Shown piece after piece: positions 1-6,130 of a stretch of DNA of 28,443 nt. Made by a program: the position numbers and the translations under genes. Below the pieces are notes generated by a model that searched no databases, was not told where the DNA came from, and worked only from the letters and a program-made list of their open reading frames with translations. Numbering within the stretch: the first letter of the stretch is position 1; every line of letters starts with the position of its first letter. Source of the DNA: Candidatus Kaiserbacteria bacterium (GTDB lineage: Bacteria > Patescibacteriota > Minisyncoccia > Phycocordibacterales > UBA918); NCBI GenBank assembly GCA_007116965.1, contig SKHJ01000019.1, positions 1 to 28,443 on the forward strand. Direction: 5' to 3'.

Positions 1-954
1 ATACTCGTTCAGGGTCGTGGCACCAACTAAGCGCAACTTACCTCGCGCCAATAGCGGCTTAAGCATATTGCCAGCGTCAACTGCTCCTTCACCCCCGCCA
101 GCGCCAACAATAGTATGCAGCTCGTCGATAAATAAAATAATCCTTCCAGCTTTGTCTTCAACCGCCTGCAGCACTGCTTTCAAGCGGTCTTCAAACTCGC
201 CACGGTATTTCGCGCCAGCTAAAAGTGAACCAATCGAGAGGCCAATCAGCCGTTTGTCTTTCAATGACTCCGGCACATCGCCACTAACAATCCGCTGGGC
301 TAGCCCTTCTACCACAGCGGTTTTGCCCACCCCGGGCTCACCTAAGAGAACCGGGTTGTTCTTGGTCCGACGTGAGAGGACCTGCATTGCTCGCCTGATT
401 TCTTCATCTCGACCAATCACTGGGTCAAGCTTGCCATCTCGTGCAAAGGTCGTATAGTCTTCACCATATTGTTCTAAAACATTTTGCTTGGCTTCTGGAT
501 TTGGGTCTGTAACTTTCATAGTTCCTCGATATGATTTGATAAAATTTGTTAAAGCTTCTGTGGTAATGCTGTATTGCCGCAGAAAATCTGGTATGGTACC
601 ACCAGCAGCCACTAAAGCCATTAAAAGATGTTCAACACTGAGAAATTGATCAGTAAATTCTGTAGCTATGGCACGCGCCCGTTCTAGCACTCGTACTGAC
701 TCGGTGGACAGCCGCGGCTCAGCTTCCGTCGAGATTGTTGGTAATGATGACAAGGTTTTCTCAACAGAAGCTTGAAGCTCTGCTTGCGGAACCGTGAAGT
801 GCTGCCAAACTGGGATGGTAATAGTGCCAGATACGTGCAAAAGACCATGCCACAGGTGTATCGGCTCTACCGAGCTGTGACGTCGGGTTTGCGCTTGTTC
901 CAACGCTGTCTGTAGTATTATCTGCAACCGTTCTGTCAATTTATCTGGTTCCAT
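1..954 (-). CDS. clpB: ATP-dependent chaperone ClpB, N-terminal 318 residues (partial, runs off left edge)
   Basis: ClpB is the cytosolic Hsp100 disaggregase that, with DnaK, extracts polypeptides from aggregates. The frame is open from an ATG at 954 to the window edge and has no stop because the gene continues outside. Residues about 1-145 match the Clp N-domain pattern (two helical repeats, the second containing FLSVEHLLMAL). A short linker then leads into the first AAA+ domain: GKLDPVIGRDEEIRR, RRTKNNPVLLGEPGVGKTA (Walker A), AGAKYRGEFEDRLK (pore-loop region), ILFIDELHTIVGAGGGEGAVD (Walker B) and RLVGATTLNEY at the edge. GNMLKP after Walker B fits both ClpB and ClpC; the linker and AAA1 wording favour ClpB. 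The coiled-coil middle domain that would decide this lies outside. An extended -10 lies 8 bases before the start. Confidence 0.93.
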   Translation of the reverse strand, partial: MEPDKLTERLQIILQTALEQAQTRRHSSVEPIHLWHGLLHVSGTITIPVWQHFTVPQAELQASVEKTLSSLPTISTEAEPRLSTESVRVLERARAIATEFTDQFLSVEHLLMALVAAGGTIPDFLRQYSITTEALTNFIKSYRGTMKVTDPNPEAKQNVLEQYGEDYTTFARDGKLDPVIGRDEEIRRAMQVLSRRTKNNPVLLGEPGVGKTAVVEGLAQRIVSGDVPESLKDKRLIGLSIGSLLAGAKYRGEFEDRLKAVLQAVEDKAGRIILFIDELHTIVGAGGGEGAVDAGNMLKPLLARGKLRLVGATTLNEY

Positions 955-962
955 TACACGAC

Positions 963-971
963 AATATATCA
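963..971 (-). promoter_or_regulatory. Extended -10 promoter of clpB, leaderless spacing
   Basis: The minus strand reads TGATATATT, followed by 8 bases and the clpB ATG. Transcription would start at or next to the start codon. No Shine-Dalgarno is present and no convincing -35 is seen. Confidence 0.55.
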
Positions 972-984
972 TATCGTCAATAGC

Positions 985-1019
985 TACGCAAAAACCGCCA
1001 ATCAGGTGGTTTTTGCGTA
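985..1019. terminator. Bidirectional hairpin terminator between the dehydrogenase gene and clpB
   Basis: A 12-bp perfect inverted repeat (TACGCAAAAACC / GGTTTTTGCGTA) surrounds an inner CC-aatca-GG. The A5/T5 runs lie within the stem, so either strand gives a GC-rich inner hairpin followed by T5. It sits just after the dehydrogenase stop codon and most likely insulates clpB from it. Confidence 0.7.
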
Positions 1020-1042
1020 CTAGCATCACGATGGTCTGCGTA

Positions 1043-2059
1043 TTATTGTGGTTGCGGTATCGCAAAGGTTGGTTCTCCGGTGATTGCGTCTTTGATATTC
1101 TGAACTGTAGTCTCAATGATCTCCAGCTTGGCCTCCTTAGTATTAAACGCCATGTGGGGTGTCATAATCACATTGGGCATATCTAAGAGTTCATGTTCGG
1201 CCACGAAGGCTTTGAAGGTGTGTAAGTCTGCCATAGCTTCTGCATCGAGTAGTTTCATTTCGTCTTTGAGATATTCTTCTCCTTCAAACACGTCGAGTCC
1301 GGCCCCGGCAATGTGTCCAGACTTGAGGGCCTGCAGCAACGCGACTGTGTCGATGAGTGTGCCGCGAGCGGTGTTGATAATATACGCGCCTGGTTTGACT
1401 TTAGCCAAGGTCTCAGCGTTGAACATGTGGTGATTTTCTGCAGTCGCTGGTACATGAATCGAGATGATATCAGCTTGACCAAGTACTTCGTCTAGACTCA
1501 GGTATTCAAAACCAAGCTCGGCGGCTAGTTCTTGGTTTGGGTATAGATCAAACGCTTTAACCTCCATCCGAAAACCTTTGGCAATCTCGCAGGTACGACG
1601 ACCAATATTACCGGTACCAAGTACGCCGATGGTCTTGCCACACAAATCAAAACCTTCGTGCGCTGAAATGTCGATATTTCCTTCACGTTGAAGCAGATCA
1701 TACATCAGTGGCACTTTGCGAGACAGTGATAAAATGAGAGCAAAAGCGTGCTCAGCCACCGTCTGGGCACCGTAGCGAGGGACATAGCCGATCTTGATGC
1801 CTTTCGCATAAGCATGAGCCACATCAACGTGGTCAAAACCCATAGAGCGCAGAGCTATCACCTTTAAGTTTGGCATTGTGTCGATCATCTCGGCTGTTAG
1901 CTTCGAATTGACAAACAGTGAAATGACTTCTGCATCTCGACAGTTTTCTGGCACTTCAGTGTCAATCATACCATCGTAAAACACGATCTCGTGATCTGGT
2001 AATAGATTAGTGACAATCTCTTGCTCTCCTTCGTTCGGTGAAATATATGCAATTTTCAT
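1043..2059 (-). CDS. D-isomer-specific 2-hydroxyacid dehydrogenase (D-lactate dehydrogenase-like)
   Basis: This is a cytosolic NAD-dependent enzyme reducing a 2-keto acid, probably pyruvate to D-lactate, which would regenerate NAD+ in fermentation. The substrate is inferred. The N-terminal catalytic half begins KIAYISPNEGEQEIV. The Rossmann motif GVLGTGNIGRR follows, then NTARGTLIDT (substrate Arg), GLDVFEGE (Glu) and MTPHMAFNT (catalytic His), all in family order. Length is about 338 residues, normal for the LdhA/VanH group. The frame can be opened upstream from a GTG at 2077, but that codon overlaps an extended -10 and the family begins at MKIAYIS, so I chose the ATG at 2059. The gene is divergent from the plus-strand pair at 2154. 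Phosphoglycerate or other hydroxyacid dehydrogenases are alternatives, but the absence of an ACT domain and the spacing favour D-LDH. Confidence 0.88.
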   Translation of the reverse strand: MKIAYISPNEGEQEIVTNLLPDHEIVFYDGMIDTEVPENCRDAEVISLFVNSKLTAEMIDTMPNLKVIALRSMGFDHVDVAHAYAKGIKIGYVPRYGAQTVAEHAFALILSLSRKVPLMYDLLQREGNIDISAHEGFDLCGKTIGVLGTGNIGRRTCEIAKGFRMEVKAFDLYPNQELAAELGFEYLSLDEVLGQADIISIHVPATAENHHMFNAETLAKVKPGAYIINTARGTLIDTVALLQALKSGHIAGAGLDVFEGEEYLKDEMKLLDAEAMADLHTFKAFVAEHELLDMPNVIMTPHMAFNTKEAKLEIIETTVQNIKDAITGEPTFAIPQPQ

Positions 2060-2067
2060 ACTATTGG

Positions 2068-2076
2068 AGTATATCA
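2068..2076 (-). promoter_or_regulatory. Extended -10 promoter of the 2-hydroxyacid dehydrogenase gene
   Basis: The minus strand reads TGATATACT, then 8 bases, then the ATG at 2059. The element overlaps the alternative GTG start at 2077, which argues that this GTG is promoter sequence and not a start codon. Confidence 0.6.
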
Positions 2077-2135
2077 CTTACGAACAATGTAATCTGTGTG
2101 CCCTGTGAAAAAACCAATAAAAACATAATGATGTT

Positions 2136-2144
2136 TGATAAACT
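2136..2144 (+). promoter_or_regulatory. Extended -10 promoter of the membrane protein/cytochrome b5 operon
   Basis: TGATAAACT is followed by 9 bases and the ATG at 2154. It forms a divergent promoter pair with the dehydrogenase promoter within a 94-base gap. Confidence 0.45.
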
Positions 2145-2153
2145 GATGACAGT

Positions 2154-2657
2154 ATGGACGTTTACACATTTATTATACTCTTACATATTGTTGGCACTGT
2201 ACTTGGTGCCGGTGGGGCCACCATCGCCGAGGTACAAATTCATAAAGCCTTACGCGACGGTAAAGTTACTGCTGATGAAGGTGCTCTACTACACAGTAAC
2301 TACTTTTTAATTAGGGTTGGTACTGGCTTCATTTTGTTGTCAGTACTGGCTATGGCCTGGTATCACTGGCACTACGATAGTCTAAGTATGTTGCTTGGTA
2401 CTAAAGTGATATTTAAAGAATTTCTGGTCGTTATAATCATTGCCAACGCTGTAGCTATTAGTAATCGCTGGGTACCTCTGTGGCTTGGTGCGGCTGTGTC
2501 ATTCACCTCATGGTGGGCTGCTACTATCCTAGGAGTAGCCGGTCCGATTTCTGTTAATTTTCTAACGTTCCTGTTTGGGTATGTCGTAGCAGTGGGAATC
2601 GTGGCGGTAGTACTGCAGAGCATAAAGCGTCTATTCGCACCAAAGTCACAAGTATAA
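2154..2657 (+). CDS. Multi-pass membrane protein of unknown function, possible partner of the cytochrome b5-like protein
   Basis: I do not recognise the family. The 167-residue protein is almost entirely hydrophobic, with about four to five transmembrane helices (residues about 4-25, 50-72, 84-103, 106-126 and 132-155) and a basic C-terminal tail (KRLFAPKSQV). Histidines lie within or near the helices (H11, H47, H71, H73), which would allow heme ligation as in b-type membrane cytochromes, but no diagnostic motif proves it. The next gene starts 4 bases downstream and encodes a membrane-anchored cytochrome b5 domain, so co-expression is very likely. A role in membrane electron transfer is inferred from that neighbour only. 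The start is supported by the promoter 9 bases upstream; an overlapping frame starting at 2038 is a shadow. Confidence 0.75.
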   Translation: MDVYTFIILLHIVGTVLGAGGATIAEVQIHKALRDGKVTADEGALLHSNYFLIRVGTGFILLSVLAMAWYHWHYDSLSMLLGTKVIFKEFLVVIIIANAVAISNRWVPLWLGAAVSFTSWWAATILGVAGPISVNFLTFLFGYVVAVGIVAVVLQSIKRLFAPKSQV

Positions 2658-2661
2658 ATCT

Positions 2662-3063
2662 ATGTTAGATCAAAACCTTGCTAGTAAACGAATGAAGCAC
2701 GCCCGAGGTGTGATGACAATATTAATAATCATCACTTTTTTTGCTGTCTACAACGTCATCATACTGGCGGAAGAACAGAAGCGTGCGGTTCGCGCCCACG
2801 TTACTGAATCAGCTACCGAGTGGCCGGCCTACACGTTAGCTGAAGTGGCCCAAAGAAATACGGCTGCTAATTGCTGGATGGCTGCATTCGGTAACGTCTA
2901 CAACCTCACCGACTACATTGCTTCCGAGAGTCACCCTGGCGGCCGGTCTGCCTTGCTATCAGGTTGCGGCACTGACGCTACAGCTACCTTTGAACGTATT
3001 CACTCACCAAGTGCTCGTCGTGATTTAGATGCACTACAAGTTGGTGTCTTGGTCGATAATTAA
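2662..3063 (+). CDS. Membrane-anchored cytochrome b5-like heme-binding protein
   Basis: Cytochrome b5 domains bind one heme b and pass single electrons. Residues about 16-36 form an N-terminal membrane anchor, and the rest (about 55-133) is a cytochrome b5 fold: YTLAEVAQRNTAANCWMA, GNVYNLTDYI, then HPGG with the first axial ligand H91 and RIHSPSARRDL with the second ligand H114. The 23-residue spacing fits the family. The positive residues before the anchor (KRMKHAR) suggest the heme domain faces outward, giving a small extracytoplasmic b-type cytochrome. It is the second gene of an operon with the membrane protein at 2154 and converges on a SagB-type flavoprotein gene 12 bases away. The electron donor and acceptor are unknown. 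Confidence 0.88.
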   Translation: MLDQNLASKRMKHARGVMTILIIITFFAVYNVIILAEEQKRAVRAHVTESATEWPAYTLAEVAQRNTAANCWMAAFGNVYNLTDYIASESHPGGRSALLSGCGTDATATFERIHSPSARRDLDALQVGVLVDN

Positions 3064-3075
3064 ACTGCAGTTTCG

Positions 3076-3873
3076 CTACTCACCAACTCGATTACCGATT
3101 GGTACCAAATAAACAGCTTCTTCCCACGGATCTGAATCTAGATATGCATGCACGGCATCAGGACTAAAGCCCCCCATTACCGTCATGGCTAATCCTAGTG
3201 ACTCTGCTTGCAGGTAAAGATTTTGTCCCATGTGACCTGATTCTTGAAGGGTGGTATGTCGGAAATTTTGACCACGAGTCATATCTGCCACCATCATAAT
3301 AGTGGCAGCAGCATTGGCTGGATGAGGTTGACTGGTTATTTCAGGCCAAATACCTGACTTGTCTCCCGGTCGCAACAATCCAAGCGTGTGTGTCTCCGGT
3401 AAATAAACATAGAGTCCTGGTTCGAGTTCGCTGACACGGTAGACTACGACAAACTGTCTAACTGGATAGGCTCGCCCGCGGGAGGGAGTGGTGCGATAGC
3501 CAGCCTCAGTCGTTTCACCCACTGCTGACCATAGCATTTGTGACAGGTCTGCCAGCGCCAACTCAGTATCTGCAAAGTCAGTGCGGGAGCGACGCTGATC
3601 AAGTAGTTCATTGATACCGCGACCAGTTATGCGACTGACTTGCGGCAGCTCAATGGTTTCAATAATAGTTAACTCTGGTAGCACGTAGCCTTCAGGAGCA
3701 GCCCCTGTACCAACAGACTCTTCTTCTGTAGCAAGAGTCGAATATGTGCCAATTGAGTAAGAGAAACGTTCAGGATTTTGAATGACGTAAGCTAAAACTG
3801 CCACTCCTCCTAGAATGAATAGTAACGCTCCACTTATCGCAAGATAGACATTGCTTTTTTCATGTAATGACAT
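3076..3873 (-). CDS. Membrane-anchored SagB-type nitroreductase-family flavoprotein
   Basis: The 265-residue protein has an N-terminal anchor (about 9-31), a linker, and a nitroreductase-fold domain from about residue 80. Signatures include LLDQRRSRTDF (FMN-binding Arg/Ser region), LSQMLWSAVG, RTTPSRGRAYPVRQFVVVYR, LEPGLYVYLPETHTL, and GHMGQNLYLQAESLGLAMTVMGGF near the C-terminus. This order is typical of the SagB-type dehydrogenase group. That group includes the oxidases making azol(in)e rings in peptide natural products, but most members stand alone. No cyclodehydratase or precursor peptide is visible, so an azoline role is not supported. The membrane anchor implies action outside the cytoplasm or at its face. 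An extended -10 about 30 bases upstream drives it; no Shine-Dalgarno is visible. A functional link to the convergent cytochrome b5 gene is plausible but unproven. Confidence 0.85.
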   Translation of the reverse strand: MSLHEKSNVYLAISGALLFILGGVAVLAYVIQNPERFSYSIGTYSTLATEEESVGTGAAPEGYVLPELTIIETIELPQVSRITGRGINELLDQRRSRTDFADTELALADLSQMLWSAVGETTEAGYRTTPSRGRAYPVRQFVVVYRVSELEPGLYVYLPETHTLGLLRPGDKSGIWPEITSQPHPANAAATIMMVADMTRGQNFRHTTLQESGHMGQNLYLQAESLGLAMTVMGGFSPDAVHAYLDSDPWEEAVYLVPIGNRVGE

Positions 3874-3902
3874 AGTTTGACAATAAATTCGTAACTAATG
3901 GT

Positions 3903-3911
3903 AGTATACCA
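3903..3911 (-). promoter_or_regulatory. Extended -10 promoter of the SagB-type flavoprotein gene
   Basis: The minus strand reads TGGTATACT, 29 bases before the ATG at 3873. This predicts a short leader of about 22 bases, unlike the leaderless spacing seen at most promoters here. Confidence 0.5.
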
Positions 3912-3952
3912 GACAAATTGTAAGGATTTTGTTGCAACAACTAGGCCTACCT

Positions 3953-4180
3953 TCACTGCGACTGACTATTGCTGTTCGCTGTATTGTCCAGAAACATTTG
4001 TGGCCATGACACATACATAATATAAACTGATGTAACTGCTGCAATTACTGACAACAGTACAACATTGGTCAAAACAAACTCACTATAATAGGCGCCCACC
4101 AGAGCACCGATTAACAACAGCGCTACCTTGAAGATACTCAATTCAAGCCATGAGTACGTATACGTGGTAAAAAGTTTCAT
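3953..4180 (-). CDS. Small membrane protein of unknown function
   Basis: The 75-residue protein is not recognised. It has two predicted transmembrane helices (about 12-31 and 36-57) separated by a short turn, and a polar Ser/Asn/Gln-rich tail (DNTANSNSQSQ). The gene lies 47 bases downstream of tyrS on the same strand but has its own extended -10 (4208-4216), so it is probably transcribed separately. There are no cysteines or charged helix residues suggesting catalysis or transport. The coding call rests on hydrophobic patterning, promoter placement and the lack of a better frame on either strand. Confidence 0.65.
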   Translation of the reverse strand: MKLFTTYTYSWLELSIFKVALLLIGALVGAYYSEFVLTNVVLLSVIAAVTSVYIMYVSWPQMFLDNTANSNSQSQ

Positions 4181-4207
4181 GCAAAAGTGGCTATACCAAT
4201 AATTCTT

Positions 4208-4216
4208 AGTATACCA
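4208..4216 (-). promoter_or_regulatory. Extended -10 promoter of the small membrane protein gene
   Basis: The minus strand reads TGGTATACT, 27 bases before the ATG at 4180. A second, weaker TGGTATAGC lies only 9 bases before the same ATG (4190-4198), so tandem starts are possible. Confidence 0.45.
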
Positions 4217-4227
4217 CTCTGAAGCAA

Positions 4228-5499
4228 CTACTTAGGAGTCGTTGTGAGTAAAGCTAGCGACTTTCCTCGACGAATAAGAAATAGAGCTGAATTTATTAGC
4301 AATGTTTCTAAATCTGTGTCAGCAGAAATTTTTTCACCATTTATGGTAACCGCACCTGACTCTACAAAACGTCGTGCCTCGTTCTTGGAGCTTGCAAGCC
4401 CGGTCGTCAGTAAAACATCAACCAATGAAAATTCATCTCGCAGTTGTTGGGTGGTGTAGACAGCAGTAGGAACCACCGATTGCAAGAGTTGTATCTGTGG
4501 CTGAGACAATGACTCCAACTGCACGTCTTTAGCAAACAGCAACTGGCTGACAACTTTCACGTCTGCAGCAACGGCCTGACCATGCACAAAAGTGGTAACA
4601 GCCTCAGCGAGAGCGCGCTGGGCGTGCCGTTCGTGCGGCTGTGCATTATGTTTTGACAGTAGATCAGTGATTTCGTCCAAGGGAATAAAGGTGAAGATGC
4701 GTAGGTACTCAGCTACGTTTTCGTCACTGACGTTTAGCCAAAACTGATAGAAGTGAAAAGGTGTGGTCTTGGTCGGATCGAGCCAGACAGCATTACCTTC
4801 AGATTTGCCAAATTTTTTGCCTGTATTTCTATCGATAACGATTGGTGTAGTTATCGCGTACGTTGTCGCCTGTTCTTTACGACGGATAAGGTCTACGCCT
4901 GAGATAATATTGGCCCACTGATCTGAACCACCTACTTGTACGTTTACTCCATGATTAGTGAACAAATGCCAATAATCATACGCCTGTAGTAGTGAGTACG
5001 AAAACTCAGTATAGGAGATACTATCTTCATCAGTCTCTAGGCGTCGTTTGATGATATCCCGCTTGATTAATTGATTGACCGTAAAATGCTTACCAACGTC
5101 GCGAAGAAAGCTCAGTAGACCAACGTCTTGTAACCAATCAAGATTATTTACCAGGTGAAGATTAGGAATGGCTAAAAGAGCTGCAAATTGCGTACGTATC
5201 GCCTCTGCATTCTGTGCTGCTTGAGTGGTATCGATCATGGGACGCTCTCCGCTCTCTTTCGGGTCACCAATCAAGCCAGTGCCTCCACCAACCAACAATG
5301 TAGGCGTCATACCAGCATCGACCAGATGCTTAAGTAAAATAAGCGGCACCATATTACCAACATGCATCGAATCAGCACTCGGATCAACACCGAGGTACAC
5401 AGCCTTACCTTCAGCTAATATTTCAGCCAACTCTCCCCCGCCCGTCTGTGCTATCAAACCGCGCTCGGTTAGTTCCTCCACTAATTGCTCACGCTCCAT
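4228..5499 (-). CDS. tyrS: Tyrosyl-tRNA synthetase
   Basis: This cytosolic class I aminoacyl-tRNA synthetase charges tRNA-Tyr with tyrosine. It has 423 residues, the usual bacterial TyrS length. Visible motifs are YLGVDPSADSMHVGN (HIGH-equivalent), LLVGGGTGLIGDP, the tyrosine-site stretch YTEFSYSLLQAYDYWHL, QVGGSDQWANI, and KFGKSEGNAVWLD (KMSKS-equivalent). A C-terminal S4-like RNA-binding domain follows (about 355-423: VDVLLTTGLASSKNEARRFV, GAVTINGEKI). All parts are intact. The start MEREQLVEELTERGLI fits the family. An extended -10 lies 10 bases upstream, leaving at most a few leader bases, so T-box control is not possible from this promoter. Confidence 0.97.
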   Translation of the reverse strand: MEREQLVEELTERGLIAQTGGGELAEILAEGKAVYLGVDPSADSMHVGNMVPLILLKHLVDAGMTPTLLVGGGTGLIGDPKESGERPMIDTTQAAQNAEAIRTQFAALLAIPNLHLVNNLDWLQDVGLLSFLRDVGKHFTVNQLIKRDIIKRRLETDEDSISYTEFSYSLLQAYDYWHLFTNHGVNVQVGGSDQWANIISGVDLIRRKEQATTYAITTPIVIDRNTGKKFGKSEGNAVWLDPTKTTPFHFYQFWLNVSDENVAEYLRIFTFIPLDEITDLLSKHNAQPHERHAQRALAEAVTTFVHGQAVAADVKVVSQLLFAKDVQLESLSQPQIQLLQSVVPTAVYTTQQLRDEFSLVDVLLTTGLASSKNEARRFVESGAVTINGEKISADTDLETLLINSALFLIRRGKSLALLTTTPK

Positions 5500-5509
5500 A
5501 ATGCTGCTG

Positions 5510-5518
5510 ATTGTAGCA
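5510..5518 (-). promoter_or_regulatory. Extended -10 promoter of tyrS
   Basis: The minus strand reads TGCTACAAT, followed by 10 bases and the tyrS ATG. The predicted leader is 0-4 bases. Confidence 0.5.
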
Positions 5519-5609
5519 AATGCTGGATAGTAAAGCTACAAGATATCTGATTTACATTCACTACACATTCGTATTCTGGCCTAAGCTTTTGTGGTCACGA
5601 GTTGCTAAC

Positions 5610-5615
5610 TATAAT
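5610..5615 (+). promoter_or_regulatory. Candidate -10 box reading into the structured intergenic elements
   Basis: A perfect TATAAT on the plus strand lies upstream of both structured elements (5637-5740 and 5791-5952) with no open reading frame behind it. No good -35 is visible at 17 bases. If active, it would transcribe the elements as noncoding RNA. Confidence 0.25.
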
Positions 5616-5636
5616 TGTTCACTACATTCCAATTCT

Positions 5637-5740
5637 AGATAAGCACTCTCGACCCCGGCTCAGCCGTCTTCATTTCTAGACAGGAAATGAAGACATACTT
5701 CCGCCTTCCACATACGTACGAAAGCAAAGCAGTTTGCTTT
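5637..5740. repeat. Structured intergenic element, diverged copy B
   Basis: This region contains an 11-bp perfect hairpin at 5666-5694 (GTCTTCATTTC, 7-base loop, GAAATGAAGAC) and an 8-bp hairpin at 5721-5740 (AAAGCAAA, gcag, TTTGCTTT). Reading the plus strand, the order taag / cCGGCTC / hairpin / ACATACTTCCGCC / linker ending ACG / AAGCAAA hairpin parallels copy A at 5791-5952. The hairpin bases differ while the stems and flanking words are kept, as expected for a related RNA or mobile-element family. The left boundary is approximate. Confidence 0.45.
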
Positions 5741-5741
5741 C

Positions 5742-5786
5742 TATATATAAAACAGACTGCATGAATAGCAGTCTGTTTTATATATA
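5742..5786. terminator. 19-bp perfect inverted repeat, likely bidirectional terminator
   Basis: Two perfect 19-base arms (TATATATAAAACAGACTGC and its complement) flank a 7-base loop. Read on either strand, the GC-containing tip (CAGACTGC/GCAGTCTG) is followed by TTTTATATATA, as in an intrinsic terminator. It separates structured copies B and A. Confidence 0.7.
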
Positions 5787-5790
5787 CCTA

Positions 5791-5810
5791 TGTGGACCCG
5801 ACAGGATTCG
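5791..5810. repeat. 20-base direct repeat of the tRNA-Ala 3' end (copy 1)
   Basis: Identical to 5985-6004, which covers the T-arm 3' half, acceptor strand and discriminator of tRNA-Ala. Copies are 194 bases apart. Such tRNA 3'-end duplications are the usual footprint of site-specific integration, although the enclosed unit is very small. Confidence 0.8.
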
Positions 5811-5952
5811 TCCTGATGGTTTCTAAACTCACTTCGTTCGTTAAGAACCACGGGACACGGCTCGTCTGTTTCGGCATTAGGGATAGCCGAAACATGACTC
5901 CGCCGTTCTCATCCTGACGCAAGCAAACAAATTTGCTTGCTTCGAGTCCACA
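5791..5952. ncRNA. Structured cloverleaf-like intergenic element, copy A (possible noncoding RNA)
   Basis: The element is closed by a 10-bp stem between 5791-5800 (TGTGGACCCG) and 5943-5952 (CGAGTCCACA), with one G-T pair. Inside, in plus-strand order, are: CAGGA-TTCG-TCCTG; a long imperfect hairpin TGGTTTCTAAAC...GTTAAGAACCA; a stem ACGGC...GCCGT carrying the 9-bp hairpin TGTTTCGGC...GCCGAAACA; and the 9-bp hairpin GCAAGCAAA-caaa-TTTGCTTGC. Every arm is paired, as expected for a folded RNA or a single-stranded DNA element. Bases 5791-5810 duplicate the 3' end of the adjacent tRNA-Ala. I do not recognise the family; tmRNA, SRP RNA, RNase P and hammerhead signatures are absent. The transcribed strand is unknown. 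Confidence 0.45.
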
Positions 5953-5953
5953 C

Positions 5954-5972
5954 AAAAACCGCCTTTCGGCGG
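5954..5972 (-). terminator. Intrinsic terminator of tRNA-Ala
   Basis: The minus strand reads CCGCC-GAAA-GGCGG followed by TTTTT, 14 bases after the mature tRNA 3' end. This is a compact, classic terminator. Confidence 0.85.
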
Positions 5973-5984
5973 CAAATGTTAGTG

Positions 5985-6004
5985 TGTGGACCCGACAGGA
6001 TTCG
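5985..6004. repeat. 20-base direct repeat within the tRNA-Ala 3' end (copy 2)
   Basis: This is the functional copy, embedded in the tRNA gene and identical to 5791-5810. Together they bound a 194-base unit that includes structured copy A and the tRNA terminator. Confidence 0.8.
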
Positions 6005-6060
6005 AACCTGCGGCCTCCTCAGTGCAAATGAGGCGCTCTAGCCAACTGAGCTACGGGCCC
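5987..6060 (-). tRNA. tRNA-Ala (anticodon UGC)
   Basis: The 74-base minus-strand sequence folds as a standard tRNA. The acceptor GGGCCCG pairs with CGGGTCC, including the G3-U70 pair that identifies alanine tRNAs. The D-arm is GCTCAGTTGGCTAGAGC, the anticodon stem is CCTCA/TGAGG around loop TTTGCAC (anticodon TGC, plus bases 6024-6026), and the T-arm is GCAGG-TTCGAAT-CCTGT. The discriminator is A. The following bases are CAC, so the 3' CCA is not encoded and a CCA-adding enzyme is needed. Confidence 0.97.
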
Positions 6061-6085
6061 AAATCTTACTCAAACGAGCTACGCT

Positions 6086-6114
6086 ATAGTACGCATTTGC
6101 CTTGCGCCCGTCAA
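6086..6114 (-). promoter_or_regulatory. Sigma70-type promoter of tRNA-Ala
   Basis: The minus strand has TTGACG (6109-6114), a 17-base spacer, and TACTAT (6086-6091), 25 bases before the first tRNA base. This is the only clear -35/-10 pair with canonical spacing that I see; the protein genes rely on an extended -10. Confidence 0.75.
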
Positions 6115-6130
6115 GCGATTCAAGCACTGG

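Noticed and set aside
17..457. Plus-strand frame at the left edge
   Set aside because: The minus strand across the same bases encodes unmistakable ClpB with Walker A and B motifs; the plus frame is a low-complexity Ser/Pro shadow.
3076..3873. SagB-type gene as part of a thiazole/oxazole peptide cluster
   Set aside because: No cyclodehydratase, precursor peptide or transporter is nearby, and the protein is membrane-anchored; it is more likely a stand-alone family member.
5791..5952. tmRNA, SRP RNA, RNase P RNA or a self-cleaving ribozyme
   Set aside because: I checked for a tRNA-like domain with a tag frame, the SRP tetraloop region, RNase P core words and the hammerhead CUGAUGA/GAAA core. 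None is present in order.
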